Assembly (NCBI RefSeq): GCF_015475875.1
Contig: NZ_JADKYM010000012.1
Span: 34,546 to 98,545 of the forward strand
DNA length: 64,000 nt
Reading direction: 5' to 3'
Source of the DNA: Sphingopyxis solisilvae
GTDB lineage: Bacteria > Pseudomonadota > Alphaproteobacteria > Sphingomonadales > Sphingomonadaceae
The number at the start of each line of letters is the position of its first letter. Position 1 is the stretch's first letter. The notes under the pieces are model-generated. The model had not been told where the DNA came from. It was given only the letters and a program-made list of their open reading frames with translations, and searched no databases. Positions 46,792-58,404 of this stretch are shown here, in pieces. The position numbers were made by a program, and so were the translations under genes.

Positions 46792-47982
46792 CTAACATGG
46801 CGATGTCAGCCGCGCGAGAAAAAATCCGTCGCAGCGGTCATGCGCAGGGGTAAGCAGAAAACCGCTGCCCGCGGCGCGGCCGATACCGGCCGGCAGATAG
46901 CCGGTGTCCGCCGTCCACCCGCCGTGCTGTTTCAGAAAATCATCCACCTGTGCCCGCCCCTCGCGTGCGATGATCGAGCATACCGCATAGAGGAGTTTGC
47001 CGCCCGGCGCCACCAGATCGGCAGCGATGGCGAGCAGCTTCGCCTGATCGGCGAGATGGCGGTCGAGCCTTGCGGGGGTCAGACGCCAGCGCAATTCAGG
47101 GCTGCGCCGCCAGGTGCCGCTGCCCGAACAAGGGGCATCGACGATGACGCGGTCGGCCTTGCCCAAGTGATCGGCAAGCATCGCGCGCTCCTGTCCCGGA
47201 TTGAGCAGCAAGGATTCGATACGCGTCGCCCCGGCACGTTCGGCGCGCGGCGCCAATTGCTGCAACCGCGCACGATTGGTGTCGCAGGCAAGGATATCGG
47301 CGTCGTTGCCGGTCAGCGAAGCGATGGCGAGCGTCTTGCCGCCCCCGCCCGCGCAGAGATCGACGATCGCCTGCCCAGGCGCGGCGTCCAAAGCGGCGGA
47401 TGCATATTGGCTCGCGGCATCCTGTACTTCAAAGCAGCCTTCGGCATAGGCGGGGTGCTGGATCGCCGCTGTTTCCGGAGGCAGGCGCCAGCCATCGGGC
47501 GCGCCGGACATCGCTTCACCATCGGGAAAGAGCTTGGCGAGACCATCCCTCGCCGCCTTGATCCGATTGGCGCGCAGATCGAGCGGCGCGCGCGCCAGCA
47601 TCGCACCATGTTCGCCCTCGCCCACAAGCGGATCGAACAGGCCGACCAGCGCCTCTGCCGCCAGCCCGGTTTCGGCGCGGATCTCGTCCGCCGCGATCGG
47701 CGCAGGGCCGTAGGGGGAGCCATCGAACAGCACCGCGATTTCGGGTTGCAGGTCAGCAAGAGCGAGCATCGCCTCGCGACCCGACCGCGGCGCCGACCGA
47801 ACGACGCGGATCGCATCATAAACATGTGCGCGGATCGCCCGGCGGTCCTTTGATCCCGCGTAGCGACGCGCGCGCATGGCTTCGGCAAGGATTGCATCGG
47901 CGGGCGCGCCGCCGTCGCGCGCGGCCGCCGCAATGGCGTCGAGAATCTCGATCGCGGCCTGGATGCGCGCGGCGGGAGTCAT
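46792..47982 (-). CDS. RsmB/NOP-family 16S rRNA cytosine-C5 methyltransferase
   Basis: 396 residues. Transfers a methyl group from SAM to cytosine in rRNA. N-terminal NusB-like helical domain, SAM motif IVDLCAGGGGKTLAIASL, catalytic motif VDAPCSGSGTWRRSPELRWR and the second Cys in LLYAVCSI. Probably the RsmB orthologue, but the RsmB/RsmF split is not certain by eye. Downstream of guaB with a 9-bp gap. Confidence 0.9.
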   Translation of the reverse strand: MTPAARIQAAIEILDAIAAAARDGGAPADAILAEAMRARRYAGSKDRRAIRAHVYDAIRVVRSAPRSGREAMLALADLQPEIAVLFDGSPYGPAPIAADEIRAETGLAAEALVGLFDPLVGEGEHGAMLARAPLDLRANRIKAARDGLAKLFPDGEAMSGAPDGWRLPPETAAIQHPAYAEGCFEVQDAASQYASAALDAAPGQAIVDLCAGGGGKTLAIASLTGNDADILACDTNRARLQQLAPRAERAGATRIESLLLNPGQERAMLADHLGKADRVIVDAPCSGSGTWRRSPELRWRLTPARLDRHLADQAKLLAIAADLVAPGGKLLYAVCSIIAREGRAQVDDFLKQHGGWTADTGYLPAGIGRAAGSGFLLTPAHDRCDGFFLARLTSPC

Positions 47983-47991
47983 CGGCCGGGC

Positions 47992-50522
<2,531 letters not shown>

Positions 50523-50580
50523 GCCATCCTGCAGTCCGTGCCGCCCCTAAACCACGGCCGCGACCCCGACAAGGCTGGCA

Positions 50581-50602
50581 GGAGGGCGGTACACCGCCCT
50601 CC
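50581..50602 (-). terminator. Hairpin downstream of the TonB receptor
   Basis: GGAGGGCGGT and ACCGCCCTCC form a 10-bp perfect stem with a 2-nt loop, 8 bp after the receptor stop codon. No T-run follows, so a Rho-independent function is only probable. It would separate the receptor from the HxlR gene, which has its start 58 bp further on. Confidence 0.55.
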
Positions 50603-50609
50603 CCCCGGT

Positions 50610-52898
50610 TTAAAAGCGCCCGGTCAATTGCACCGCAATCGTCCGCGGGCGGTCGACGATACCGTTATAGGCATTGCCGGCTCCGGCGGTGATCGTCGTC
50701 GCCAGCGGCATGGCGCTGGCAGTTTGCAGGATACGCTGGTTGGTCAGGTTGCGCCCGATCAGCGCGACCTCCCAACGATTGTCAACCTGTGCCAGCGCCA
50801 GTCTTGCGCCCAGCTTCACATAACCGTCCTGATGCGTCCGCGGATCAAGATTCGCCGCTGCAATATAGGACGAGGAGAAGTCTGCATTGATGTTGAAGGC
50901 CACCTTCATGTCGCCGCTGATCGGGGTCGTATAGTCGAGATTAAGATTGCCCGACCATTTCGGCGACAGCGCGTTGCGCAATCCGGTGTAGTCGCAAAAG
51001 CCCCCTGGTCCCGGTGTTTGCAGATAATAGCATTGGCCCGAAGTGAAGTTGGTGAATTTGAAGTCGAGATAGGCGATCGCGCCACTGATGGTCAGGCCAT
51101 CGGCGACAGCGGCACGGAAATCGGCTTCGACACCCTGCGTTCGTGCCCCTGCCGCGTTGCGGACGTTGAAGTTCAGCGTGCCGTCAAAGATGTTGACCTG
51201 CAAATCCTTGTACGTGGTTCGATATAGCGACAGGTTGAACGCGACATTACGGCTCTTGAACTTCAGCCCGGCTTCGTAGTTGTCGGCGCTCTCGTCTTCG
51301 AACATGAACGCGCCCGGCCGCGCCACCGTCGTCGATCCGGGCAGCGAGTTCGAACGGATGTCGAAGCCCCCCGCCTTGGTTCCGCGTGCGAAAGACGCGT
51401 AGAGCATGAGATCGTCGGTCGCGTCGAACTGGACGTTAACCATCGGGTTGAAGCTGTCTTCGCTCAGCTTGCCCGAAATGCTGTGCGCCTCGATATTGAG
51501 GGCACGGAAAACCGCCGCGACAACGGCAGGAGGTGCGACGCTGAGCGGCCCCTGCACGACGCGCAGATCGCGGCTGCCGCTCTTTTTCTCGTGATTGAAG
51601 CGCGCACCGGCGGTCAGGCGCAACTGGTCAGTGAGCGACAGCTCGCCTTGCGCAAAAACCGAAATCAGGTCGGATTTCTGGCTATAGACGCGGTCGTTGC
51701 GGGTATCGCCAAGCGCATTGAACGGCGCCCCGAGCCCCAGAAAGGTCGGGTTGAAAAGCACCTGGTCATCGACATCCAGCTTGGCGTTCTGGTAATATAT
51801 GCCCGCGATATAATTGAACGCCTCGCCGCCGGGGGATGCCAGCCTCAGTTCTTGCGAGAACTGGCGGTAATCCTCCTGCAAATTGGTACCGTCGAGAAAG
51901 CTGATCCCCGAAAAATCGACATCGACGATTTCGCGCGTCTTGTAATCAAGCAGCGATGTGACCGAGGTCAGCGTATGTTCGCCGATGTCCAGATCGGCGT
52001 TGAGCGTCGCACCGAACACCTTGTTCTTGCTTTCATACCCGTTGTCCTCGCGGACAAAGTCGGGGTTGGTGCTGACGAAAAACGGCCCCTGGAACACCGC
52101 ATTGTAATTGCCGACCGCGCCAAACACGTCGCGCGGCTGTCCCTTCATCCGGAAATCGGCATATTCCAGTTTCAGTTCGGCGGCGAGCGGACCGCCCTTG
52201 TCGAACTCCAGCTTGCCGCGGAAATAATATTCATCGACGTTCGGTTCGTCGCGGTCGAGCTTCTGGTTGTAAAAATAGCCGTCCATCGAACGATGATAAC
52301 CGACAACGCGCGCCTCGATCCCCTCGCTCAGCGGCCCCGACAGGACGCCCGTGAGCTGGAATTCCTTGTGGTTGAATTCGTACAGGCCGCTGATGGAGCC
52401 TTCGAACTCGTCGGTCGGGCTGCGCGTCGTGATGTTGACCGCCCCCGCAATCGCATTTTTGCCGAACAAGGTTGGCTGCGGCCCGCGCAGCACCTCGACG
52501 CGCTCCATGTCGACCAGCGGCAGGCGCGACAGCTGGTCGCGGCCGTAATAGACGCCGTCGACGAACATCGCGACCGACTGCTCAAACCCCTTGTTGTCGC
52601 CCGACGCGATGCCGCGGATCGCGATGCGGTTGGCGATCGCGGTCTGGGTGATCTTCAAATTCGGGACCGACGACGAAATCTGTTCGAGGTTGGTCTGGCC
52701 GTAGTTTTCGACCTGCTTGCCACTGATCGCCGAGATCGAGATGGGGACGTCGGACAGGCCTTCGGCGCGTTTCTGCGCGGTGACGATGATTTCCTCAAGG
52801 CCGCCTTGCTGCGCGGCGGGCGCAGCGTCCTGTGCGAAAGCGATACCCGGGCTGGCCAGCGCGGTCGCAGCCAGCAGCGCGACATAATTTCTTTTCAT
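50610..52898 (-). CDS. TonB-dependent outer-membrane receptor
   Basis: 762 residues from ATG 52896-52898, with GGGAGGA 6-7 nt upstream. Signal peptide ends near GIAFAQ. TonB-box-like EEIIVTAQKRAE, plug domain (VPNLKITQTAIANRIAIRGI, RVEVLRGPQPTLFGKNAIAG), then a 22-strand-type barrel ending in Phe (VQLTGRF). Takes up a ligand across the outer membrane using TonB energy. The ligand is unknown; the neighbouring genes suggest a hydrophobic organic compound rather than iron. Confidence 0.95.
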   Translation of the reverse strand: MKRNYVALLAATALASPGIAFAQDAAPAAQQGGLEEIIVTAQKRAEGLSDVPISISAISGKQVENYGQTNLEQISSSVPNLKITQTAIANRIAIRGIASGDNKGFEQSVAMFVDGVYYGRDQLSRLPLVDMERVEVLRGPQPTLFGKNAIAGAVNITTRSPTDEFEGSISGLYEFNHKEFQLTGVLSGPLSEGIEARVVGYHRSMDGYFYNQKLDRDEPNVDEYYFRGKLEFDKGGPLAAELKLEYADFRMKGQPRDVFGAVGNYNAVFQGPFFVSTNPDFVREDNGYESKNKVFGATLNADLDIGEHTLTSVTSLLDYKTREIVDVDFSGISFLDGTNLQEDYRQFSQELRLASPGGEAFNYIAGIYYQNAKLDVDDQVLFNPTFLGLGAPFNALGDTRNDRVYSQKSDLISVFAQGELSLTDQLRLTAGARFNHEKKSGSRDLRVVQGPLSVAPPAVVAAVFRALNIEAHSISGKLSEDSFNPMVNVQFDATDDLMLYASFARGTKAGGFDIRSNSLPGSTTVARPGAFMFEDESADNYEAGLKFKSRNVAFNLSLYRTTYKDLQVNIFDGTLNFNVRNAAGARTQGVEADFRAAVADGLTISGAIAYLDFKFTNFTSGQCYYLQTPGPGGFCDYTGLRNALSPKWSGNLNLDYTTPISGDMKVAFNINADFSSSYIAAANLDPRTHQDGYVKLGARLALAQVDNRWEVALIGRNLTNQRILQTASAMPLATTITAGAGNAYNGIVDRPRTIAVQLTGRF

Positions 52899-52964
52899 CA
52901 GCGTCCTCCCTCGCATCATCGTCTTGGCGACCACCGCCCGCGATGTTTTTCTTGCCTTGCGAGT

Positions 52965-52989
52965 CATAACGGCTTTAAGTATCGTTATG
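52965..52989. promoter_or_regulatory. Inverted repeat in the divergent receptor/operon promoter region
   Basis: CATAACG-N11-CGTTATG: two perfect 7-bp arms, 18 nt centre to centre, in the 119-bp spacer between the receptor gene and the flavin oxidoreductase. A plausible operator for a dimeric winged-helix regulator such as the nearby tandem HxlR protein. Binding not shown. Confidence 0.5.
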
Positions 52990-53017
52990 CAAGTGAGATA
53001 ATTTGAGAGGATATTCG

Positions 53018-53986
53018 GTGCCGCGAAACGGCCTTCCCCCCGCGCTGACGCGCAATCTGCGCTTGCCCGCGATCGCGGCGCCGATGTTCCTTGTTTCGGG
53101 ACCGGAGATGGTGATTGCGGCATCGCGCGCGGGAATGATCGGCAGCTTTCCCGCCCCCAATGCGCGGACGTCGGCCGATCTGGAGGATTGGGTGAGTCGG
53201 ATCGATGCGGCACTGTCGAACGATCCTGATGCGGCCGCCTGGGCGGTCAACCTCGTCGTCCATCCATCGAACAGCCGCTTGCCCGAAGACTTGGCCTGCG
53301 TCGTGCGGCACAAGGTGCCGCTGGTGATCACCGCGCTTGGCAGCCCGGCGCGGGTGGTCGAGGAAATCCACAGCTATGGCGGGCTGGTGTTTGCCGACGT
53401 CAATTCGGTCGGTTTCGCGCGTAAGGCGGCGGCGGCGGGAGTCGACGGCCTCGTGCTCGTTGCGGCGGGTGCCGGCGGCCACACCGGCGCGACCGCAGGC
53501 TTCGCGTTCGTCGAGGAGGTGCGGCAATTCTGGGACGGGCCGCTGGTGCTCGGCGGCGCGATTTCGACCGGCCATGCGGTACGCGCTGCGGAAATACTTG
53601 GCGCCGACCTCGCTTATCTCGGCACCTCATTGATCGCATGCGCCGAAAGCATGGCTGTGCCGGGGTATAAGGACATGATTGTCGGCGCAGGCGCCGAAGA
53701 TATCGTACCATCTAAAGGGATTACCGGCGTGACGGCCAACTGGCTGAAACCCAGCCTGATCGCCGCCGGATACGACCCCGCGAACATGCCCGAGGACAAG
53801 CGGCCGAACTTCTCCGACGCGCAGGACGACGCGAAAGCATGGAAAAATGTCTGGTCCGCCGGACAAGGCGTCGGCGCGGTGCGCGGCATAGAACCCATCG
53901 CGGCCATCATCGATCGCCTCGTTTCCGAATATGATGCCGCCGCCGCAAGGCCGCGCTTTACCCCCGCCGAAGGAGCCCTCGCATGA
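53018..53986 (+). CDS. NAD(P)H-dependent flavin oxidoreductase / nitronate monooxygenase family
   Basis: 322 residues from GTG 53018, with GAGAGGA 7 nt upstream; a TTG at 53003 opens the frame. TIM-barrel FMN enzyme. IAAPMFLVSGPEMVIAASRAG at the start, GLVLVAAGAGGHTG containing the His that is catalytic in nitronate monooxygenases, GPLVLGGAISTGHAVRAAE and YLGTSLIACAES. The family also includes enoyl-ACP reductase-like and dehydrogenase-like members, so the reaction is open. First of five tightly packed genes; its stop overlaps the next start by 4 bp. Confidence 0.85.
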   Translation: MPRNGLPPALTRNLRLPAIAAPMFLVSGPEMVIAASRAGMIGSFPAPNARTSADLEDWVSRIDAALSNDPDAAAWAVNLVVHPSNSRLPEDLACVVRHKVPLVITALGSPARVVEEIHSYGGLVFADVNSVGFARKAAAAGVDGLVLVAAGAGGHTGATAGFAFVEEVRQFWDGPLVLGGAISTGHAVRAAEILGADLAYLGTSLIACAESMAVPGYKDMIVGAGAEDIVPSKGITGVTANWLKPSLIAAGYDPANMPEDKRPNFSDAQDDAKAWKNVWSAGQGVGAVRGIEPIAAIIDRLVSEYDAAAARPRFTPAEGALA

Positions 53987-55479
53987 CCGCCCAGCTTGTC
54001 GAGACGATCGAATCCACGATCCAGCCGAACGATCACCCCTATATGCGGGGCGCGTGGCGGCCGACGTACAACGAATGGAACGCGATCTTTGCCAATGGCG
54101 ATGCCGAGGTGATCGGCAACATCCCGACCGACATCGACGGCGTCTATGTACGCACCGGCGAGAACCAGATTCACGAGCCGATCGGGCGCTACCACCCCTT
54201 CGACGGCGACGGCTTCATCCATGCGATTTCGTTCAAGGACGGTCGTGCCAGCTATCGCAGCCGCTTCGTGCGCACCAAAGGCTTTCAGGCCGAGAAGGAA
54301 GCGGGCCGCTCGCTGTGGGCGGGGCTGATGGAACCGCCGCACAAGTCCACGCGCCACGGCTGGGGCGCGCAGGAGTGGCTTAAGGACAGCAGCTCGACCG
54401 ATGTCGCGATCCACGCGGGCAAGATCATCTCGACCTTCTACCAGTGCGGCGAAGCATACCGGCTCGACCCCTTCACGCTCGAACAGTTCGGCACCGAAAG
54501 CTGGGTGCCGCTCGACGGCATTTCGGCGCACTGCAAGGTCGATCTTGCGACCGGCGAGCTGATGTTCTTCAACTATTCGAAGCACGCGCCCTATATGCAC
54601 TATGGCGTCGTGGGGCCGGACAACAGGCTGAAGCATTATATTCCGGTGCCGCTGCCCGGTCCGCGGTTGCCGCACGACATGGCATTCACCGAAAACTACA
54701 CGATCCTCAACGACATGCCGCTCTATTGGAACGAAGAGCTGCTCGAAAAGCGGCTGCATGTCGTGCAGTTCCACCCCGACCAAAAGACGCGCTTTGCGAT
54801 CATCCCGCGGCACGGCCAGCCCGAAGACATCCGCTGGTTCGAGGCCGAGCCGACCTACACGCTTCACTGGCTGAACGCATGGGAGGAAGGCGACGAGATC
54901 ATCCTCGACGGCTATTATCAGGAAGAGCCGATGCCGAAATCCTATCCGAACGCGCCCGAGGGGCTGGAACGGATGATGGCCTATCTCGACCAGGGGCTGC
55001 TCAAGCCGCGCCTCCACCGCTGGCGCTTTAACCTCAAGACTGGCGAGACGAAGGAAGAGCGGCTCGACGAGCGCGACCTCGAGTTCGGCATGTTCAACCA
55101 TCGCTATGCGGGCAAGCCGTACCGCTATGCCTATAGCGCGATCCCCGAGCCGGGCTGGTTCCTGTTCCGCGGGCTGGTCAAGCACGACCTCAATGCGCGC
55201 ACGAGCGAGGAATATGAGTTCGGCCCCGGCCGCTTCGGCAGCGAAGCGCCGTTCGCGCCGCGCATTGATGCGAAGGACGAGGACGACGGCTATCTCGTCT
55301 CCTTCATTGCCGACCTCGAAACCGACCGCTCCGAATGCGTGCTGATCGACGCGAAGAATATCGCGGCGGGGCCGGTGTGCCGGATCATCCTGCCCGAACG
55401 CATCTGCTCGGGAACCCACAGCGTATGGGCAAGTGGCGACGACATCGGCATGGGTCCAAACAGCGTCTTGGCCGCCTGA
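53983..55479 (+). CDS. Carotenoid oxygenase family (carotenoid/stilbene cleavage) dioxygenase
   Basis: 498 residues, the usual length for the family. A seven-bladed propeller iron enzyme that splits a conjugated C=C bond with O2 into two aldehydes or ketones. The four iron-binding histidines are visible at His183 (ISAHCKV), His231 (LPHDMAF), His295 (YTLHWLN) and His479 (GTHSVW). N-terminal VYVRTGENQIHEP and YHPFDGDGFIHAISF are typical. Sequence style resembles lignostilbene-dioxygenase-like bacterial members as much as apocarotenoid ones; substrate unknown. Overlaps the previous gene as ATGA. Confidence 0.94.
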   Translation: MTAQLVETIESTIQPNDHPYMRGAWRPTYNEWNAIFANGDAEVIGNIPTDIDGVYVRTGENQIHEPIGRYHPFDGDGFIHAISFKDGRASYRSRFVRTKGFQAEKEAGRSLWAGLMEPPHKSTRHGWGAQEWLKDSSSTDVAIHAGKIISTFYQCGEAYRLDPFTLEQFGTESWVPLDGISAHCKVDLATGELMFFNYSKHAPYMHYGVVGPDNRLKHYIPVPLPGPRLPHDMAFTENYTILNDMPLYWNEELLEKRLHVVQFHPDQKTRFAIIPRHGQPEDIRWFEAEPTYTLHWLNAWEEGDEIILDGYYQEEPMPKSYPNAPEGLERMMAYLDQGLLKPRLHRWRFNLKTGETKEERLDERDLEFGMFNHRYAGKPYRYAYSAIPEPGWFLFRGLVKHDLNARTSEEYEFGPGRFGSEAPFAPRIDAKDEDDGYLVSFIADLETDRSECVLIDAKNIAAGPVCRIILPERICSGTHSVWASGDDIGMGPNSVLAA

Positions 55480-55480
55480 C

Positions 55481-57172
55481 GTGATCGTCGCGGGAGAGGA
55501 CAAGCGGCGGCGCTATCGGGAAAGCGGCTGGTGGGGCGACCAGACCTTTGCCGACCTGTTCGCGGCCAATGCGGCGGCGCATCCGGAACGGCTCGCGCTG
55601 GTCGATGCCCCGAACCGTAGCGACTTCGCTTTCGGCGAGCCGCGGCGACTGACTTACACCGAGCTGGCGGCGGAGATCGACCGGCTCGCGGGCGCGCTTG
55701 TCACCGCGGGGATCGGCAAGGACGACGTGCTGCTCGTCCAGCTGCCGAACATCAGCGAATTTGTCGCGCTCTATTTCGCCGCGGCCAAGATCGGCGCGAT
55801 CGTCAGCCCGGCGGCGGTGCAATATCGCAGCCACGAGCTGAAAGGCATGATCGGGGTCGTCGAGCCGAAGGCCTTCGTCTGTGCGACGCAGGTGAAAGGC
55901 TGCGACCATATCGGCGTCGCGGCGCCGTTGCTAGACGGCGTCGCGCTGATGACCTTCGGCCCCAACGCCCCTGCCGATGCGCTCGACCTTTCGACCGCTG
56001 CCGGCGACGAAGCCGCGCTCGCCGCCCACGTCGCGGCAAACACGATCGATGCCGACGATATTTTCACCATCTGCTGGACCTCGGGCACCACGGGCGTGCC
56101 CAAGGGCGTGCCGCGCAGCCACAATCACTGGATCGCGGTTGCCGCCGCGGGTTACGAGGCAATGAAAGTCGGCCCCGGCGACGTGCTGCTCAACCCCTTC
56201 CCGCTCATCAATATGGCGAGCATCGGCGGCATCACCATGTGCTGGCTGACCAGCGCGGGGACGATGGTGCTGCACCATCCCTTCGACCCCGGGATTTACC
56301 TCAAACAGATCGCGATCGAGCGGCCCAGCCTGACGATCGCGCCACCCGCGGTGCTCAACATGCTGCTTCAGAATGAGGCGCTGCTGGCGTCGGTCGACCT
56401 CTCCAGCCTGCGCGTCATCGCTTCGGGCTCGGCACCGCTCGCGCCTGCGATGGTACGCGGCTTTCAGGAAAAGCTCGGCATCATCATCGTCAACGTCTTC
56501 GGGTCGAACGAGGGGATGAGTTTCATCACCGGCGAGGGCGATATGCCCGATCCCGACAAGCGCGCCAGCCTGTTCCCGCGCCGCGGCCAATATCCGCCGC
56601 CCTATGGCGAGGGCCGCGCCGCGAACATCGAAAGCCGCCTTGTCTCGCCGGGCGGCGGTGAGCCGATCGAGGTGGACGGCGTGTCGGGTGAGTTGCAAAT
56701 CCGCGGCCCATCGCTGTTCGAAGGTTATCATAACGCCCCCGACCGCACTGCGGAAGCCTTCACCGACGACGGCTGGTTCCGCACCGGCGATCTGTTCGAG
56801 ATCGCCGAGGGCGGGGACTTCTACCGCTTTGTCGGGCGCTGTAAGGATCTGATCATCCGCGGCGGCGTGAACATCTCGCCCGAGGAGATCGACCAGCTGC
56901 TCGGCGGGCATCCGTTGTTGGCAGAAGCTTGCGTCTTCTCGCTGCCCGATCCGACGATGGGCGAGCGCATCGGGCTCGCCTATGTCCCGCGCGGCGCCGA
57001 CGATGTCAGCCTGTCCGACGTGACCGACTATCTGCGCGAAAAGGATCTCGCGGTGTTCAAGCTGCCCGAACGCCTGTTCCGCTTCGACGCGTTACCGCGC
57101 AACGTCACCAACAAGGTGATGCGCAGCGAAGTGCGCGACATGGCGCTTGCCACTCTCGAAAAGGAAGCCTGA
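55481..57172 (+). CDS. AMP-dependent acyl-CoA / aryl-acid ligase
   Basis: 563 residues from GTG 55481, one base after the dioxygenase stop. ANL-superfamily adenylate-forming enzyme. P-loop TSGTTGVPKG at about residues 200-209, then VFGSNEGMSFITG, and the C-terminal DGWFRTGDLFE and VGRCKDLIIRGGVNISPEEI hinge, with a late Lys in NVTNKVMRSE. Resembles 2,3-dihydroxybenzoate-AMP ligase/benzoate-CoA ligase more than long-chain acyl-CoA synthetases. In context it could activate the acid formed from the cleavage product. Confidence 0.9.
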   Translation: MIVAGEDKRRRYRESGWWGDQTFADLFAANAAAHPERLALVDAPNRSDFAFGEPRRLTYTELAAEIDRLAGALVTAGIGKDDVLLVQLPNISEFVALYFAAAKIGAIVSPAAVQYRSHELKGMIGVVEPKAFVCATQVKGCDHIGVAAPLLDGVALMTFGPNAPADALDLSTAAGDEAALAAHVAANTIDADDIFTICWTSGTTGVPKGVPRSHNHWIAVAAAGYEAMKVGPGDVLLNPFPLINMASIGGITMCWLTSAGTMVLHHPFDPGIYLKQIAIERPSLTIAPPAVLNMLLQNEALLASVDLSSLRVIASGSAPLAPAMVRGFQEKLGIIIVNVFGSNEGMSFITGEGDMPDPDKRASLFPRRGQYPPPYGEGRAANIESRLVSPGGGEPIEVDGVSGELQIRGPSLFEGYHNAPDRTAEAFTDDGWFRTGDLFEIAEGGDFYRFVGRCKDLIIRGGVNISPEEIDQLLGGHPLLAEACVFSLPDPTMGERIGLAYVPRGADDVSLSDVTDYLREKDLAVFKLPERLFRFDALPRNVTNKVMRSEVRDMALATLEKEA

Positions 57173-57173
57173 C

Positions 57174-58403
57174 ATGGCGAAGGACGTCTTCATCCTCGGC
57201 GGCGCGCAGAGCGATTTTGCGCGCAACATGGAGCGCGAGGGCGGCGGGCTGTTTGAACTGTTCCGCGACGTCACCGAAGCCGCTTTTGCCGCAACGGGCA
57301 TCGAACCCAAAGAGGTCGAGACCGCGCATGTCGGCAATTTCGTCGGCGAATTGTTCGCGGGACAAGGCCAGCTCGGCGGCTTCTTCGGCCATGTCCACCC
57401 CGACCTCGCGGGTATCCCCGCGTCGCGGCACGAGGCCGCCTGCGCGTCGGGCAGCATCGCGATCCTCGCCGCCGCCGCCGAGATCGAGGCCGAGCGTTAC
57501 GGCCTCGCGCTGGTGCTGGGCATCGAGTTGATGCGCAACGTCCCCGGCCAGCGCGCCGCCGAATATCTCGGCGCCGCCGCCTGGGCGGGACGCGAGGCGC
57601 AGGAGGCACGTTACCTCTGGCCATATATGTTCGCGCGCGTTGCCGAAGAATATGCGGAACGCTTCGGGCTCGACCGCGCGCATCTGCGCGGCATTTCGGC
57701 CAACAATTTCGCCAACGCCAAGAAGAACCCCAACTCGCAGACGCGCGGGTGGGCAATCACCGACGATCACCTCGGCGAGAATGATGAGGTCAATCCGCTG
57801 ATCGAAGGCAGTCTGCGCAAGTCCGATTGCGGACAGGTCACCGACGGTGCCGCGGCAATCTTTCTCGCGCCGCGCGAAGTGGCTGAAGCCTATGCCAAAC
57901 GGCGCGGCATCCCAGTCGAGAGCATCCCGCGCATCAAGGGCTGGGGCCATGCCACCGCGCCCCTGCTCTATTCGACCAAGGTCGCGGACAGCCGCGGCGG
58001 CGATTATGTTTTCCCCAGCGTCCGCAAGGCGATGATGGACGCGCTGCGCCGCGCTGACATGCCCGACATCTATGCGTGCGACGGGGTCGAGGTTCACGAC
58101 TGTTTCTCGATCACCGAATATATGGCGATCGACCATTTCGGGATCACCCCGCCCGGCGAGAGCTGGCGCGCGGTCGAGGATGGCACGATTGCGCTCGGCG
58201 GCAAGCTGCCGGTCAATCCGTCGGGCGGGCTGATCGGTCTGGGGCATCCGGTTGGTGCCACCGGGGTGCGGATGCTGCTCGACAGCTGGCGGCAAGTCAC
58301 CGGAAACGCGGGCGACTATCAGGTCGAGGGCGCGAAGAATTTTGCGACCTTCAATGTCGGCGGCAGCGCGACGACGGCGGTCAGCTTCGTCGTCGGCACC
58401 TGA
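57174..58403 (+). CDS. Thiolase-family protein (SCP-x/acetyl-CoA acetyltransferase type)
   Basis: 409 residues. The ATG lies one base after the ligase stop. Nucleophile Cys90 in RHEAACASGS. VEVHDCFSITEYMA and GGLIGLGHPVGATG supply the His pair. The C-terminal end reads NVGGSATTAVSFVVG, with no Cys, as in SCP2-type thiolases. Probably performs thiolytic cleavage or the reverse condensation on a CoA ester. Third CoA-related step of the five-gene operon. Confidence 0.88.
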   Translation: MAKDVFILGGAQSDFARNMEREGGGLFELFRDVTEAAFAATGIEPKEVETAHVGNFVGELFAGQGQLGGFFGHVHPDLAGIPASRHEAACASGSIAILAAAAEIEAERYGLALVLGIELMRNVPGQRAAEYLGAAAWAGREAQEARYLWPYMFARVAEEYAERFGLDRAHLRGISANNFANAKKNPNSQTRGWAITDDHLGENDEVNPLIEGSLRKSDCGQVTDGAAAIFLAPREVAEAYAKRRGIPVESIPRIKGWGHATAPLLYSTKVADSRGGDYVFPSVRKAMMDALRRADMPDIYACDGVEVHDCFSITEYMAIDHFGITPPGESWRAVEDGTIALGGKLPVNPSGGLIGLGHPVGATGVRMLLDSWRQVTGNAGDYQVEGAKNFATFNVGGSATTAVSFVVGT

Positions 58404-58404
58404 T

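Noticed and set aside
53614..55503. 629-codon frame opposite the carotenoid oxygenase
   Set aside because: The opposite strand has intact iron-binding histidines and a tight operon; this frame is a shadow.
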